A stretch of 64,000 nucleotides of DNA from Alphaproteobacteria bacterium (lineage in GTDB: Bacteria > Pseudomonadota > Alphaproteobacteria > Micropepsales > Micropepsaceae). The stretch covers positions 44,943-108,942 of the forward strand of contig JAFKFG010000015.1 in NCBI GenBank assembly GCA_017307355.1, in the 5' to 3' direction. The position numbers were made by a program, and so were the translations under genes. Positions 19,306 to 26,012 of the stretch are shown here, in pieces. Within the stretch, counting starts at the first letter, position 1, and the number at the start of each line of letters is the position of its first letter. The notes under the pieces are model-generated. The model did no database searches. It saw nothing but the letters and a program-made list of their open reading frames with translations, and was not told the origin of the DNA.

Positions 19306-19936
19306 TTTGTGCCGCGGTGGCTTCGCGTAAATGCCGCCGGCCCGCATTCACACGATCAATACCGTCGCCAATATGGCGACCGAGGTCCAGATCAGCGAGT
19401 TGGCCAGCATCCGCACCAGGCTGCGGTGATCTTCTCCCTGTACCTTGGTGAGGTTCAGAAGCACATCGCCGGGAAGGCAGAGCAATTTGGTCAGGGCGCG
19501 CATCGCTACTCCAAAGTGAGAATTCTGGCCACAGAAATTTCGCGGCCAGGGTCGCGGCGACGCAAAATGCGACATAGCCCACGAAAATCAGGAGCGGAGA
19601 GGAAAAAGCGTCTCCCTCCATCACCCAGCCCGGTTGCGCCGCTACATGAACCTCATGGCCTGGTAGGCGCGTGACCAGCCTGGCTGCCAGGGGACGCAGA
19701 TCCGCCCGGTTGCGAAAGCGCGCGGACGACGCGCGGATCCGGTCGGCCATGCAGGAAATCGCGGTCGCGTCCGAGAGGGTGCAGAGCCGTCTTGCTTCAT
19801 CCCAGGGATCAAGCCCCGATCTTGCCAGCAAGGATAAAACCGTGAGCGGCATGCCATTCGATTCCTGACCGACATCGGCATACAGAAAGCCATCCAGTTC
19901 GGATCGTGGGGAATCCGCATCGGGCAGATGGGCCAT
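19223..19936 (-). CDS. Hypothetical membrane protein, C-terminus uncertain (possible frameshift)
   Basis: A 237-codon frame with no recognised family. The first 145 residues look genuine: a helical soluble part (LARSGLDPWDEARRLCTLSD) followed by one membrane segment (LLIFVGYVAFCVAATLAAKFLW). After about residue 150 the composition becomes Arg/Gly-rich, overlaps the small gene at 19348-19503 on the same strand and runs 83 bases antisense into the PLP enzyme gene. The real protein may therefore end near 19490 after a frameshift. The ATG at 19936 has GAGG 6 bases upstream. Confidence 0.45.
   Translation of the reverse strand: MAHLPDADSPRSELDGFLYADVGQESNGMPLTVLSLLARSGLDPWDEARRLCTLSDATAISCMADRIRASSARFRNRADLRPLAARLVTRLPGHEVHVAAQPGWVMEGDAFSSPLLIFVGYVAFCVAATLAAKFLWPEFSLWSSDARPDQIALPSRRCASEPHQGTGRRSPQPGADAGQLADLDLGRHIGDGIDRVNAGRRHLREATAAQISRVPVRYPPQDLPYSQFPPRTGSIRA
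19348..19503 (-). CDS. Small single-pass membrane protein
   Basis: 51 residues, with GGAG 7 bases before the ATG. The N-terminus MRALTKLLCLPGDVLLNL is followed by an EDHRSLVRML segment and a C-terminal membrane helix (LIWTSVAILATVLIV). Small proteins with this layout are common hypothetical genes in alphaproteobacteria. Function unknown. It lies within the longer frame described at 19223-19936, and one of the two must be wrong or they truly overlap. Confidence 0.5.
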   Translation of the reverse strand: MRALTKLLCLPGDVLLNLTKVQGEDHRSLVRMLANSLIWTSVAILATVLIV

Positions 19937-20258
19937 CCGGGGCCTCGTTTCCGCTTCCCGGCGGCCGCTATTGTTTTGCCGCGGCTCGCCGATTTATAGA
20001 TATATTTCTTATACTACTTATAACCGCGCTTTTTGCCTTGGCGCAAGAGGGTTCCGCAGTGCGATTGTCGCACCGGCCGGGCGTTAACACCCCATAAGCA
20101 CGCGTTATTCAGAGTGGCGCGATGAACGCCGGCACGCCGGACGCGCATTTGGCGAAGCTTTCCGGCGCAATTATACTGCCGGGGTTGGAACCAGGATTTG
20201 CGGGCGCAGTTATCATTCAAATCCCTTGCACGCTGGCGCAGGGTGGGGATGGCGGACA

Positions 20259-21050
20259 ATGACCCACAAAAGAACCGGAAAGACGCACAGTCCCTTGGAC
20301 GGGGCAGGGAAGGATCGCTCGACGCTGGCCGATCAATGGGTTGACAGAAACTGGTACTTGCCGCCCGGCGGCGACCAGTCCTGGCGCGAACGGGAAGCAC
20401 GGCGGCGCTTCGGCGGCGATGGCGAACAGCGCGTTAACGATGCGGGATATCCGCCGCCGGTTGATCCGGCTACGGATGAAGCAGGTGGCTCCTATGGGAT
20501 CGGCGTCAAGCGCAGCAGGACGCTCGGCATCCTGCTCCCGATTTCTCTGGCCGCGTGCGCCGTGCTTTTTGTTCCTATTTTTATGCCGCGGGTCCTGACT
20601 TCGGACTTTTGGGCGCCGTATGAGCCCAAAGCGCCCGCCACACCGGTACGGATGATGACCCAGGCGGCGATGAATGATGATGTGAGGCTGCGCCCCACCT
20701 ATGGGGATGGCGTGGATCGCAGTAAGGTCGCGGATCAAGCGTTCCCCCAGCAGACGGGACAAGCCGTTGCGCCGATCAAGATCTATCGGAATACGGTGCT
20801 GCCAAATCCCCGTCCCGCCATCATCACGCGGGATGACCGCAAGGATAAGGATAGCGAGCCCGCAGCGCCCGCCGTGAAAGCGCAACCGGTTCGGACACTG
20901 TCTTCCAAGGCACGGCCTGCCAAATCGCTGCCGCCGATCGGAGCGGCCTATTTCGCTAGCCATGCGCCGGCGGCCAAGAAGCAGGTGGCCGATTCCTCGT
21001 CCCCCATCGGGCAAGCCTATTTCGAGAGTCATTCTCCGGCCACGGACTGA
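20259..21050 (+). CDS. Hypothetical single-pass membrane protein with PIGxAYFxSH repeats
   Basis: 263 residues, not recognised. There is a hydrophilic N-terminal region (about 1-85, with DRNWYLPPGGDQSWRERE), one membrane helix (LGILLPISLAACAVLFVPIFM, about 90-110), and a long Pro/Ala/Lys-rich outer tail. The tail ends with two copies of a short motif, PIGAAYFASHAPA and PIGQAYFESHSPA, about 24 residues apart. This suggests a membrane-anchored protein with an extended periplasmic tail that binds a partner through the repeats. ATG 20259 was chosen after a purine-rich GGTGGGGATGGCGGA stretch; an upstream in-frame start at 20226 is possible. Confidence 0.6.
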   Translation: MTHKRTGKTHSPLDGAGKDRSTLADQWVDRNWYLPPGGDQSWREREARRRFGGDGEQRVNDAGYPPPVDPATDEAGGSYGIGVKRSRTLGILLPISLAACAVLFVPIFMPRVLTSDFWAPYEPKAPATPVRMMTQAAMNDDVRLRPTYGDGVDRSKVADQAFPQQTGQAVAPIKIYRNTVLPNPRPAIITRDDRKDKDSEPAAPAVKAQPVRTLSSKARPAKSLPPIGAAYFASHAPAAKKQVADSSSPIGQAYFESHSPATD

Positions 21051-21134
21051 AAGCGGCGCCAGCCCGCGCGGGCGGGGGCCAGAAAACTTTCATTCCGTGT
21101 GATTTGAAACTGGCTGGGGGCGCAGTCCGGATCC

Positions 21135-21194
21135 GACCAGTCTCCAGCCTGTGTGACCAGCGTCCAGCTGCTTTGGCCGGTTTCCAGCCCTTAT
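21135..21194 (+). repeat. Three degenerate 20-base tandem units before a small gene
   Basis: Three head-to-tail 20-base units beginning GACCAGTCTCCAGC, GACCAGCGTCCAGC and GGCCGGTTTCCAGC. The TCCAGC core recurs exactly every 20 bases, about two helical turns. They end 13 bases before the start of the 21208 gene. This is the layout of a multi-site operator, but function is not established. Confidence 0.5.
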
Positions 21195-21207
21195 GGTAGG
21201 GGAACTT

Positions 21208-21402
21208 ATGGAAGAGATTGATCTATGGCGCGCTGCCCATCTGCTCATTCAGCAACACGGAGACGGCGCCGAGCGGGAAGCCATGCGCCTCGGTGGTCTA
21301 GCAATGGAAAAAGGCGATGCCCAGGGCGAACGGGTATGGGTTGGGGTTTTGACGGCTATTAAGTCCTTGATGAATAGGCTGCCACCAAGCCCTCTGAACT
21401 GA
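21208..21402 (+). CDS. Small hypothetical protein (DUF6961-like)
   Basis: 64 residues from ATG 21208, with GGGGA upstream. Predicted all-helical and soluble: EIDLWRAAHLLIQQHG, then AEREAMRLGGLAMEKGDAQGERVWVGVLTAIK. The pattern (helix with AxxLIxxHG, acidic middle, VWxxVLxAI) matches small proteins named DUF6961 in sphingomonads, as far as I recall. A second protein of the same design follows at 21487. No function is known. Confidence 0.6.
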   Translation: MEEIDLWRAAHLLIQQHGDGAEREAMRLGGLAMEKGDAQGERVWVGVLTAIKSLMNRLPPSPLN

Positions 21403-21486
21403 ACTAAGCCTTCAGACATTGAAGATTGCTCTAGTGGTGGTTACCGGGCAGGTAGCCATGCTTGTTGACGTGTTGAGCACCGAGGT

Positions 21487-21705
21487 TTGCTACCGGAGGT
21501 GGCCACCCACGGAACTCTCCAATTGGAAGAGTTTGATATTGAGCGTTTTGCCCGCCAGATGATACTGGAACATGGCGTCCATGCGCGGTCTGAAGCCGCC
21601 AAATGGGCTGCAAAAATGCTCGAACGGCGTGACTTTGAAGCGTACCGGTTTTGGGGGCAGACATGGGCCGCCATCAAGACCGTGCAGAACTCAACAGATA
21701 TGTGA
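21487..21705 (+). CDS. Small hypothetical protein, paralogue-like to 21208 gene
   Basis: 72 residues; the start is uncertain (TTG 21487, or GTG 21499). EEFDIERFARQMILEHGVHARSEAAKW and FWGQTWAAIKTVQN mirror the helix pattern of the preceding small protein (EEIDLWRAAHLLIQQHG and VWVGVLTAIKSLMN), so the two probably arose by duplication. Soluble, helical, function unknown. It converges on the minus-strand pair that ends at 21716. Confidence 0.5.
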   Translation: MLPEVATHGTLQLEEFDIERFARQMILEHGVHARSEAAKWAAKMLERRDFEAYRFWGQTWAAIKTVQNSTDM

Positions 21706-21715
21706 TGGTTGCCGT

Positions 21716-22036
21716 TTAGCTCCTGCCGCTAAGCTTGGCGAAAACCATCCGATCTTTGTTGTCCTGCATCAGGAGCGTGAGGCCAGAGATCTTGGCCAGA
21801 TCGAGGCCGTCAGGCATGCCAGAATCCGGATCTGCGGTGATCTTCGAATAGCTCTGGCTGGCAACTTTTTCCCATTTGCCGGCTGGCTTCTTGATTTCCA
21901 GATTGACCACTGTGGCCTTCAACACCAGGCGAACGATTGCCGGATGGGGCGGAGTTGGTTTGGTGAGGCTGGGGGCGCCATCGATCATTTGCCAACCGTT
22001 GGCCAGCGCCCAGGCGGTGAGTTCATCTTTGGTCAT
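21716..22036 (-). CDS. Hypothetical protein, small soluble
   Basis: 106 residues, not recognised. It begins MTKDELTAWALANGWQMIDG, a short helical start seen in several small regulatory-like proteins, followed by beta-rich segments (VRLVLKATVVNLEIKKPAGKWEKV) and DGLDLAKISGLTLLMQDN. It overlaps the stop of the cupin gene by four bases (ATGA), so the two are co-translated. No catalytic motif is visible. Confidence 0.65.
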   Translation of the reverse strand: MTKDELTAWALANGWQMIDGAPSLTKPTPPHPAIVRLVLKATVVNLEIKKPAGKWEKVASQSYSKITADPDSGMPDGLDLAKISGLTLLMQDNKDRMVFAKLSGRS

Positions 22037-22467
22037 GTGGGGCCGTGAATGTTGTCGAGTTTGGGCATAAGAATGACGCTTTCCTGATCGTTTGGATCGG
22101 TACGAGCGATAACTGCGATGCAGGGCTCTGTTTGACTGAGATTGTAGGGCAGGTGCGGCACGTTGGGGGGCATGTAGAGAAAGTCTCCGGCACGGGCGAC
22201 CACATGATGCTCAAGCTTTTCGCCGTAATAAGTTCCACTTTCGCCGCTCAAGACATAAATGGCTGTTTCATGAGCTTCATGCTTGTGAGTCTTGGCGCGT
22301 GCGCCGGGCGGCATGGTGATAAGCTGCATGTGAAGGCCTGATGCGCCCACGGTTTGCGCGGATACTGCAGGGGCGTAAGTGAAGCCCTGTTTGCCGACAA
22401 AGGGTCTGGATGCCTGCACCACCGTGCATTCGGCGGAATGCGCGACTGATTTTGCCTCGGACATCAT
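22033..22467 (-). CDS. Cupin-domain protein
   Basis: 144 residues forming a single conserved cupin barrel. The metal-binding motif 1 is read in HKHEAHETAIYVLSGESGTYYGE (two His, Glu, further His), and motif 2 in GDFLYMPPNVPHLPYNLS. Such proteins bind Fe, Mn or Zn and act as dioxygenases, isomerases or sensors; the small size suggests a simple enzyme or a ligand-binding protein. It is first in a two-gene operon. No further function can be assigned. Confidence 0.78.
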   Translation of the reverse strand: MMSEAKSVAHSAECTVVQASRPFVGKQGFTYAPAVSAQTVGASGLHMQLITMPPGARAKTHKHEAHETAIYVLSGESGTYYGEKLEHHVVARAGDFLYMPPNVPHLPYNLSQTEPCIAVIARTDPNDQESVILMPKLDNIHGPT

Positions 22468-22625
22468 TGGCCCCCTTTTTGCCGCCGCCGCAATTATGGC
22501 GCTGGCGGCGAAAGTATAGCCAACTTGGCGCGAACCGCTGCGGGTTTCACGCTGGCAAGAGGTGAAATCGTCGAAAAGTGCCGTCGAGCCTTAGGCCGGC
22601 TTACAGGGGCTGGGCGAGCCTACAA

Positions 22626-22976
22626 TCAGGCCCGCTGCTGGCGGATGGCGTGGCGGATGGCCGGCGCGGAGAAGCCGCGACGCGCGGCCCGCAGGCGCAG
22701 TTTGGTACGATGGCGCAGATGGACCATGCGCAGCCGGGCCAGCTGCTTGACGGTGTGGCGTTCGTGGTAGAGGCCATAGGCCACCACACACAAGCCCAAC
22801 GCCATGAAGATCAGGGTGATGATCAGTGCGGGATCGCCATGCGGTGCAGCGGATGCGGAGACGGCCGCCGCGGCGGGTTGCGGATCGCGTATCATCAGAT
22901 TGACCGCCAGAAAGAGCGAGGCGAAGCCTGTGGCCGCCATGTCCGCCAGCCGGGTCTTCCGGCGCTGATTCCGCAT
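22626..22976 (-). CDS. Hypothetical two-TM membrane protein
   Basis: 116 residues with two membrane helices (MAATGFASLFLAVNLMI and PALIITLIFMALGLCVVAYGLY) linked by an Ala/Pro loop, followed by a strongly basic cytoplasmic tail (RLRMVHLRHRTKLRLRAARR). The hydrophobic pattern supports this frame over the competing frames on both strands. Function unknown; the basic tail could contact membrane surface or nucleic acid. Confidence 0.55.
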   Translation of the reverse strand: MRNQRRKTRLADMAATGFASLFLAVNLMIRDPQPAAAAVSASAAPHGDPALIITLIFMALGLCVVAYGLYHERHTVKQLARLRMVHLRHRTKLRLRAARRGFSAPAIRHAIRQQRA

Positions 22977-23278
22977 GCAGAACCCCTGTCACTCGACAAC
23001 GACTCAACGGTATGCCCTTGAATCTGCGTTGTCATTCAAAATGTGGCGGAACTTTGAAAAATGTGGCGGAACTTTGGCAGCGGGGTTTCCTGGCCACAGG
23101 TCCGGCCAATTGTCCGTAGACGGATATTAATTAACGAGCAATCGCCAAGGCTGGCGCGGCGCACGGTGATATTGCATATGCGAAGTGATGGGCGCGGTAA
23201 CCTGTGTGGCGCAAGAAATGCTGTTTGGTGCTCTCAACAGACGTTAACCGGCATTCCAGAAAGCAGCTACGTGGGCCT
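22977..23278. other. Intergenic stretch of about 300 bases
   Basis: No convincing gene. It contains the 20-base tandem repeat at 23041-23080 and an AT-richer segment near 23125; nothing else is recognised. The neighbours on both sides are read on the minus strand. Confidence 0.6.
23041..23080 (+). repeat. Two tandem 20-base units
   Basis: ATGTGGCGGAACTTTGAAAA is followed directly by ATGTGGCGGAACTTTGGCAG; the first 16 bases of each unit are identical. It could be a double protein-binding site; no regulator is identified. Confidence 0.7.
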
Positions 23279-23749
23279 TCAGAGCCAGCGGCGGACTCTC
23301 GCTTTGTAGTCCAGATAGGCGCCTCCGAATTTGCGCTCCAGATAAGTTTCTTCGCGGGCGATGACGCCGTAGCGGAGCACGAACCAGATCACCACCACCG
23401 CGGCGAGGAACCAGAGGCTGTCAAAGGCGGTGGCGGCGCCCACCATGCCGATCAAAGCCGCGACATAGATGGGATTGCGGCTATAGGCGAAGGGGCCAGT
23501 GGCGACGATGGTGGTCGCGGCCTGGCTGGTGAGGATGTTGGTGCGGGCATTGCGGAAGGTTACGGCTGCCCAGCGGACAATCAGCAGCGCGCCGATCACC
23601 AGAAGCACGCCGGCCTGAATGTGGGGAATGGCGGGCGGCACGAAAGGCAAGGGCCAGAACCAGTTCAGCGCGAAGGCCAGGACCAGTGCGATGGCGAGTG
23701 CGATGGGCGGGTGGATGACGACGCCGGGCGCGTCGGGCTGCTCGCTCAT
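23279..23749 (-). CDS. Isoprenylcysteine carboxyl methyltransferase-family membrane protein
   Basis: 156-residue integral membrane methyltransferase of the ICMT/PEMT-like group. There are four hydrophobic segments, and the C-terminal SAM-binding signature is visible: TGPFAYSRNPIYVAALIGMVG followed by EETYLERKFGGAYLDYKARVRRWL. In bacteria these proteins methylate small lipids or other membrane substrates; the substrate here is unknown. It is upstream of the DUF6629 and small membrane genes in the direction of the plus strand but read on minus, with an 87-base gap. Confidence 0.85.
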   Translation of the reverse strand: MSEQPDAPGVVIHPPIALAIALVLAFALNWFWPLPFVPPAIPHIQAGVLLVIGALLIVRWAAVTFRNARTNILTSQAATTIVATGPFAYSRNPIYVAALIGMVGAATAFDSLWFLAAVVVIWFVLRYGVIAREETYLERKFGGAYLDYKARVRRWL

Positions 23750-23836
23750 GGGCGGGTCCCCTTCAAGGGTGCGGCGGATGGTGCCGCGGGGAGGATTGTT
23801 TCATTCCGGACCGGGTTTTGCCAGAGCGGCCCTGGA

Positions 23837-24484
23837 TCAGGCCGGCTGCGCGGGGTCGCAAAGGCGGCGGTCGCGAAAGAATTTCCAGAGGATGAGGCTG
23901 GCCAGGGCGGCGAAGAAGCACCAAACCGAAATGAAGCTCTCGTAAAAGGCCAGCATCGTGACCGCCAACCCCACGATCACCATGGCGCCGAACAGGTTGA
24001 GAATGCGGCTGCCGGAGAGAAGCGGCGGCAGGCAGACGCAGACAATATAAAGCCCCAGCATCACCGGTGAGATCGGGTGATTGTTCACATAGGTCAGCGT
24101 GTTGCCCAGTGGCCAGGCGCGGTAGGGACGCACCAGGAGGATGGCGGCATAATTCACCGACACGCCGATGCCCGCGGGCACAATGAGCAGCATGGCCAGG
24201 CGGCGGAGTGGGTGACGTTCCACCAGCGCCATGGCGATGGGGATCAGAAGCGGCCAGACGATCAGGCCGATGGCGGCGAAGAGGGTGGCGGGGACGGCGG
24301 TGTGGCCCGGGCCGTCCGGCACCCCGCGCCAGAGAAAGCCTTCTATCGCTTGCTGCGCCGCGAAGAGCAGGGGCACGCCGGCCAGCGGCAGTTCTGCCGG
24401 TGCACGCACCCTCGTCAGCGTGGTGACACCCGTCATACCCAACACGGCCGCGGCGACGAAGCTGACAGGAGCAGAAAAGCACAC
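23837..24484 (-). CDS. DUF6629-like membrane protein
   Basis: About 215 residues with six or seven membrane helices. The start CFSAPVSFVAAAVLG and the following LAGVPLLFAAQQAIEGFLW are the hallmark of DUF6629 proteins, which begin MCFSA. For that reason a GTG at 24484, which makes the protein start at this motif, is preferred to the upstream ATG at 24505. Further helices include LFAAIGLIVWPLLIPIAMAL and MVIVGLAVTMLAFYESF. No function is established for the family. Confidence 0.7.
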   Translation of the reverse strand: MCFSAPVSFVAAAVLGMTGVTTLTRVRAPAELPLAGVPLLFAAQQAIEGFLWRGVPDGPGHTAVPATLFAAIGLIVWPLLIPIAMALVERHPLRRLAMLLIVPAGIGVSVNYAAILLVRPYRAWPLGNTLTYVNNHPISPVMLGLYIVCVCLPPLLSGSRILNLFGAMVIVGLAVTMLAFYESFISVWCFFAALASLILWKFFRDRRLCDPAQPA

Positions 24485-24494
24485 GGGCCCCAGC

Positions 24495-24767
24495 CTATGT
24501 GCCATGCGGAATTAGAACGATGCGAAAGTCGCTATAACGCTTTTTCAGCGCCATGCGGATCACAAAAGGCCACCAGACCAGCATCACCACAAGTCCCATA
24601 GCTGCGTTGACGTTGGTACTGAGCACCACTCCCAAGCCCAGACCCAGCCCCATATTGATGACCAAGCCCAATAGAAAACCGATGACCATTCCGCCTAGAA
24701 GGCCGCGCCAGGTCAAAAGCCAGGCGATACGCAACACTTTATCCCAGCCGGGTTGGACATCCTGCAT
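24495..24767 (-). CDS. Small two-TM membrane protein
   Basis: 90 residues from ATG 24767, which has AAGGA 7 bases upstream. Two Gly-rich membrane helices (GLLGGMVIGFLLGLVINMGLG and AAMGLVVMLVWWPFVIRMAL) and a short basic C-terminus. No family recognised. It ends 10 bases before the preferred DUF6629 start, so the two may form an operon. Confidence 0.62.
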   Translation of the reverse strand: MQDVQPGWDKVLRIAWLLTWRGLLGGMVIGFLLGLVINMGLGLGLGVVLSTNVNAAMGLVVMLVWWPFVIRMALKKRYSDFRIVLIPHGT

Positions 24768-24874
24768 AAAAATTCCTTCAAAGAGATCCACATATAGCGG
24801 TGGCGACCGAGACCCGATCGGCTTTGAATTCACCGCCTTCAATCGAGAAAACTCACCCTAGCGGGAGATTGCTC

Positions 24875-25426
24875 ATGCGAAAAGTGCCGCAAATCGGAAA
24901 ACCTGCTTCGAGGCAATTCATCGGAAAGGGGGACACCAGGCCGGTCGCGCCTGCCAATTCGATTTCTCCAAGACAGAAATTCGCGCAAAGCCTTTCGGCC
25001 GCGATGAGGGCGCATGGCGAGAAGCATTTATCGCTTTTTAAAGTAGTGCAGCAAGAAGACATGGTGCACTCGAGGGTGATATTGGCCAGATGGGCCAGCA
25101 GGCGGGTGGCTTTCGCAATTCAGGACACCGCCAAAACGGTCAAATTATTTTATGCGCGATTTTTGCGTGAGGAGAAAATCACGCCTGCTGCGAAAGTTCT
25201 AAATGCCATGTGGCAAGGAAATCAGGAGCATCTCGCCATCCGAGGCAAGCGAGCCCATGGATTTTGGTGTCACCTTATGGCTCCCAGAATAGCCGCAATC
25301 GCGAACAGGCATCCTGCAATACTTAGTTTCACTGATATATCGATCTTTATCCGCCTCATTTCGGCTCCTTTCCGAGAATGGGACCGTAGCAGAAAAGAAC
25401 AAAAGAGCAACAACAAACGTTGTTAA
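24875..25426 (+). CDS. Hypothetical soluble protein upstream of the recombinase module
   Basis: 183 residues from ATG 24875, with GGGAG 7 bases upstream. It is basic, helical and of unknown family: RQKFAQSLSAAMRAHGEKHL, SRVILARWASRRVAFAIQDTAKTVKLFYARFLREEK, AMWQGNQEHLAIRG. Base use is more AT-rich than in the surrounding operons, and the following 100 bases contain runs such as AACAACAACA, consistent with acquired DNA linked to the recombinase. It is a hypothetical gene and the C-terminal 30 residues are doubtful. Confidence 0.45.
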   Translation: MRKVPQIGKPASRQFIGKGDTRPVAPANSISPRQKFAQSLSAAMRAHGEKHLSLFKVVQQEDMVHSRVILARWASRRVAFAIQDTAKTVKLFYARFLREEKITPAAKVLNAMWQGNQEHLAIRGKRAHGFWCHLMAPRIAAIANRHPAILSFTDISIFIRLISAPFREWDRSRKEQKSNNKRC

Positions 25427-25529
25427 CAACAACAATTGGAGCTAAAACAACTAGCGTCGATTGCGACTGGACTTCTCAGCGAAACGGAGCGTCTGTCCTT
25501 AGGGAAATGTTTCCAGACTCAGCACGCTA

Positions 25530-26012
25530 ATGGCCTTAACTCGGCGAGATACAAATCCTGCCTCTATCCGCAGAGAAATCACCGGCTTCCAGAATCTAGA
25601 TCTTGATGCTTTGCGGGCCACCTGGCGTTCGAAGTTCAAGCGAGATGGCGCCGGCTTATCTCGCGATGTTTTGCTTCGTATGCTCATTTGGAGGATACAG
25701 GAACAGGCTTTTGGCGGCTATGACCGCTCCACGGAAATCGCCCTTAAACGGTACGCTGGAAGCAACGGCAATTTGGGCGGCGATGGGATCGGCCGCCATG
25801 TTCGGACCGGGTCGGTTCTGGTTCGAGAGTATCAAGGCGCCCGTCACACTGTCACGGTCGTGCCGAACGGCTTTGCGTGGCGAGAACGAACCTATCCGAA
25901 TTTATCCAAGATCGCGTTCGAAATTACAGGGGTCAAATGGAATGGCCCGCGCTTCTTTGGCCTCAGGCAGGCAAAGAACATAGGCGCTGCTGACAAGGGA
26001 GGCTTTGCGTGA
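25530..26012 (+). CDS. DUF2924 protein, recombinase partner
   Basis: 160 residues. DUF2924 proteins occur in alphaproteobacterial mobile regions directly before a serine recombinase, as here. Visible features: an N-terminal helical part with LRATWRSKFKRDGAGLSRDVLLRMLIWRIQEQAFGG, then the beta-rich core TGSVLVREYQGARHTVTV, NGFAWRERTYPNLSKIAFEITG and WNGPRFFGL. It overlaps the recombinase start by four bases, so the two are co-translated. It probably helps the recombinase bind DNA; that role is inferred from linkage. Confidence 0.85.
   Translation: MALTRRDTNPASIRREITGFQNLDLDALRATWRSKFKRDGAGLSRDVLLRMLIWRIQEQAFGGYDRSTEIALKRYAGSNGNLGGDGIGRHVRTGSVLVREYQGARHTVTVVPNGFAWRERTYPNLSKIAFEITGVKWNGPRFFGLRQAKNIGAADKGGFA

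Noticed and set aside
21135..21194. CRISPR array
   Set aside because: Units are head-to-tail 20-mers without spacers and no cas genes are in the window.
22578..23021. Plus-strand frame of 147 codons opposite the two-TM protein
   Set aside because: The minus-strand frame has membrane helices and sensible composition; this one is Gly/Arg/Gln-rich.
23041..23100. GGAAC boxes in the tandem repeat as EcfG general-stress promoters
   Set aside because: No CGTT-type -10 at 16-17 bases; the next GTT is about 12 bases away.
23204..24070. 288-codon plus-strand frame opposite the methyltransferase and DUF6629 genes
   Set aside because: Low-complexity His/Gly/Glu composition and no motifs; the minus genes are recognisable families.
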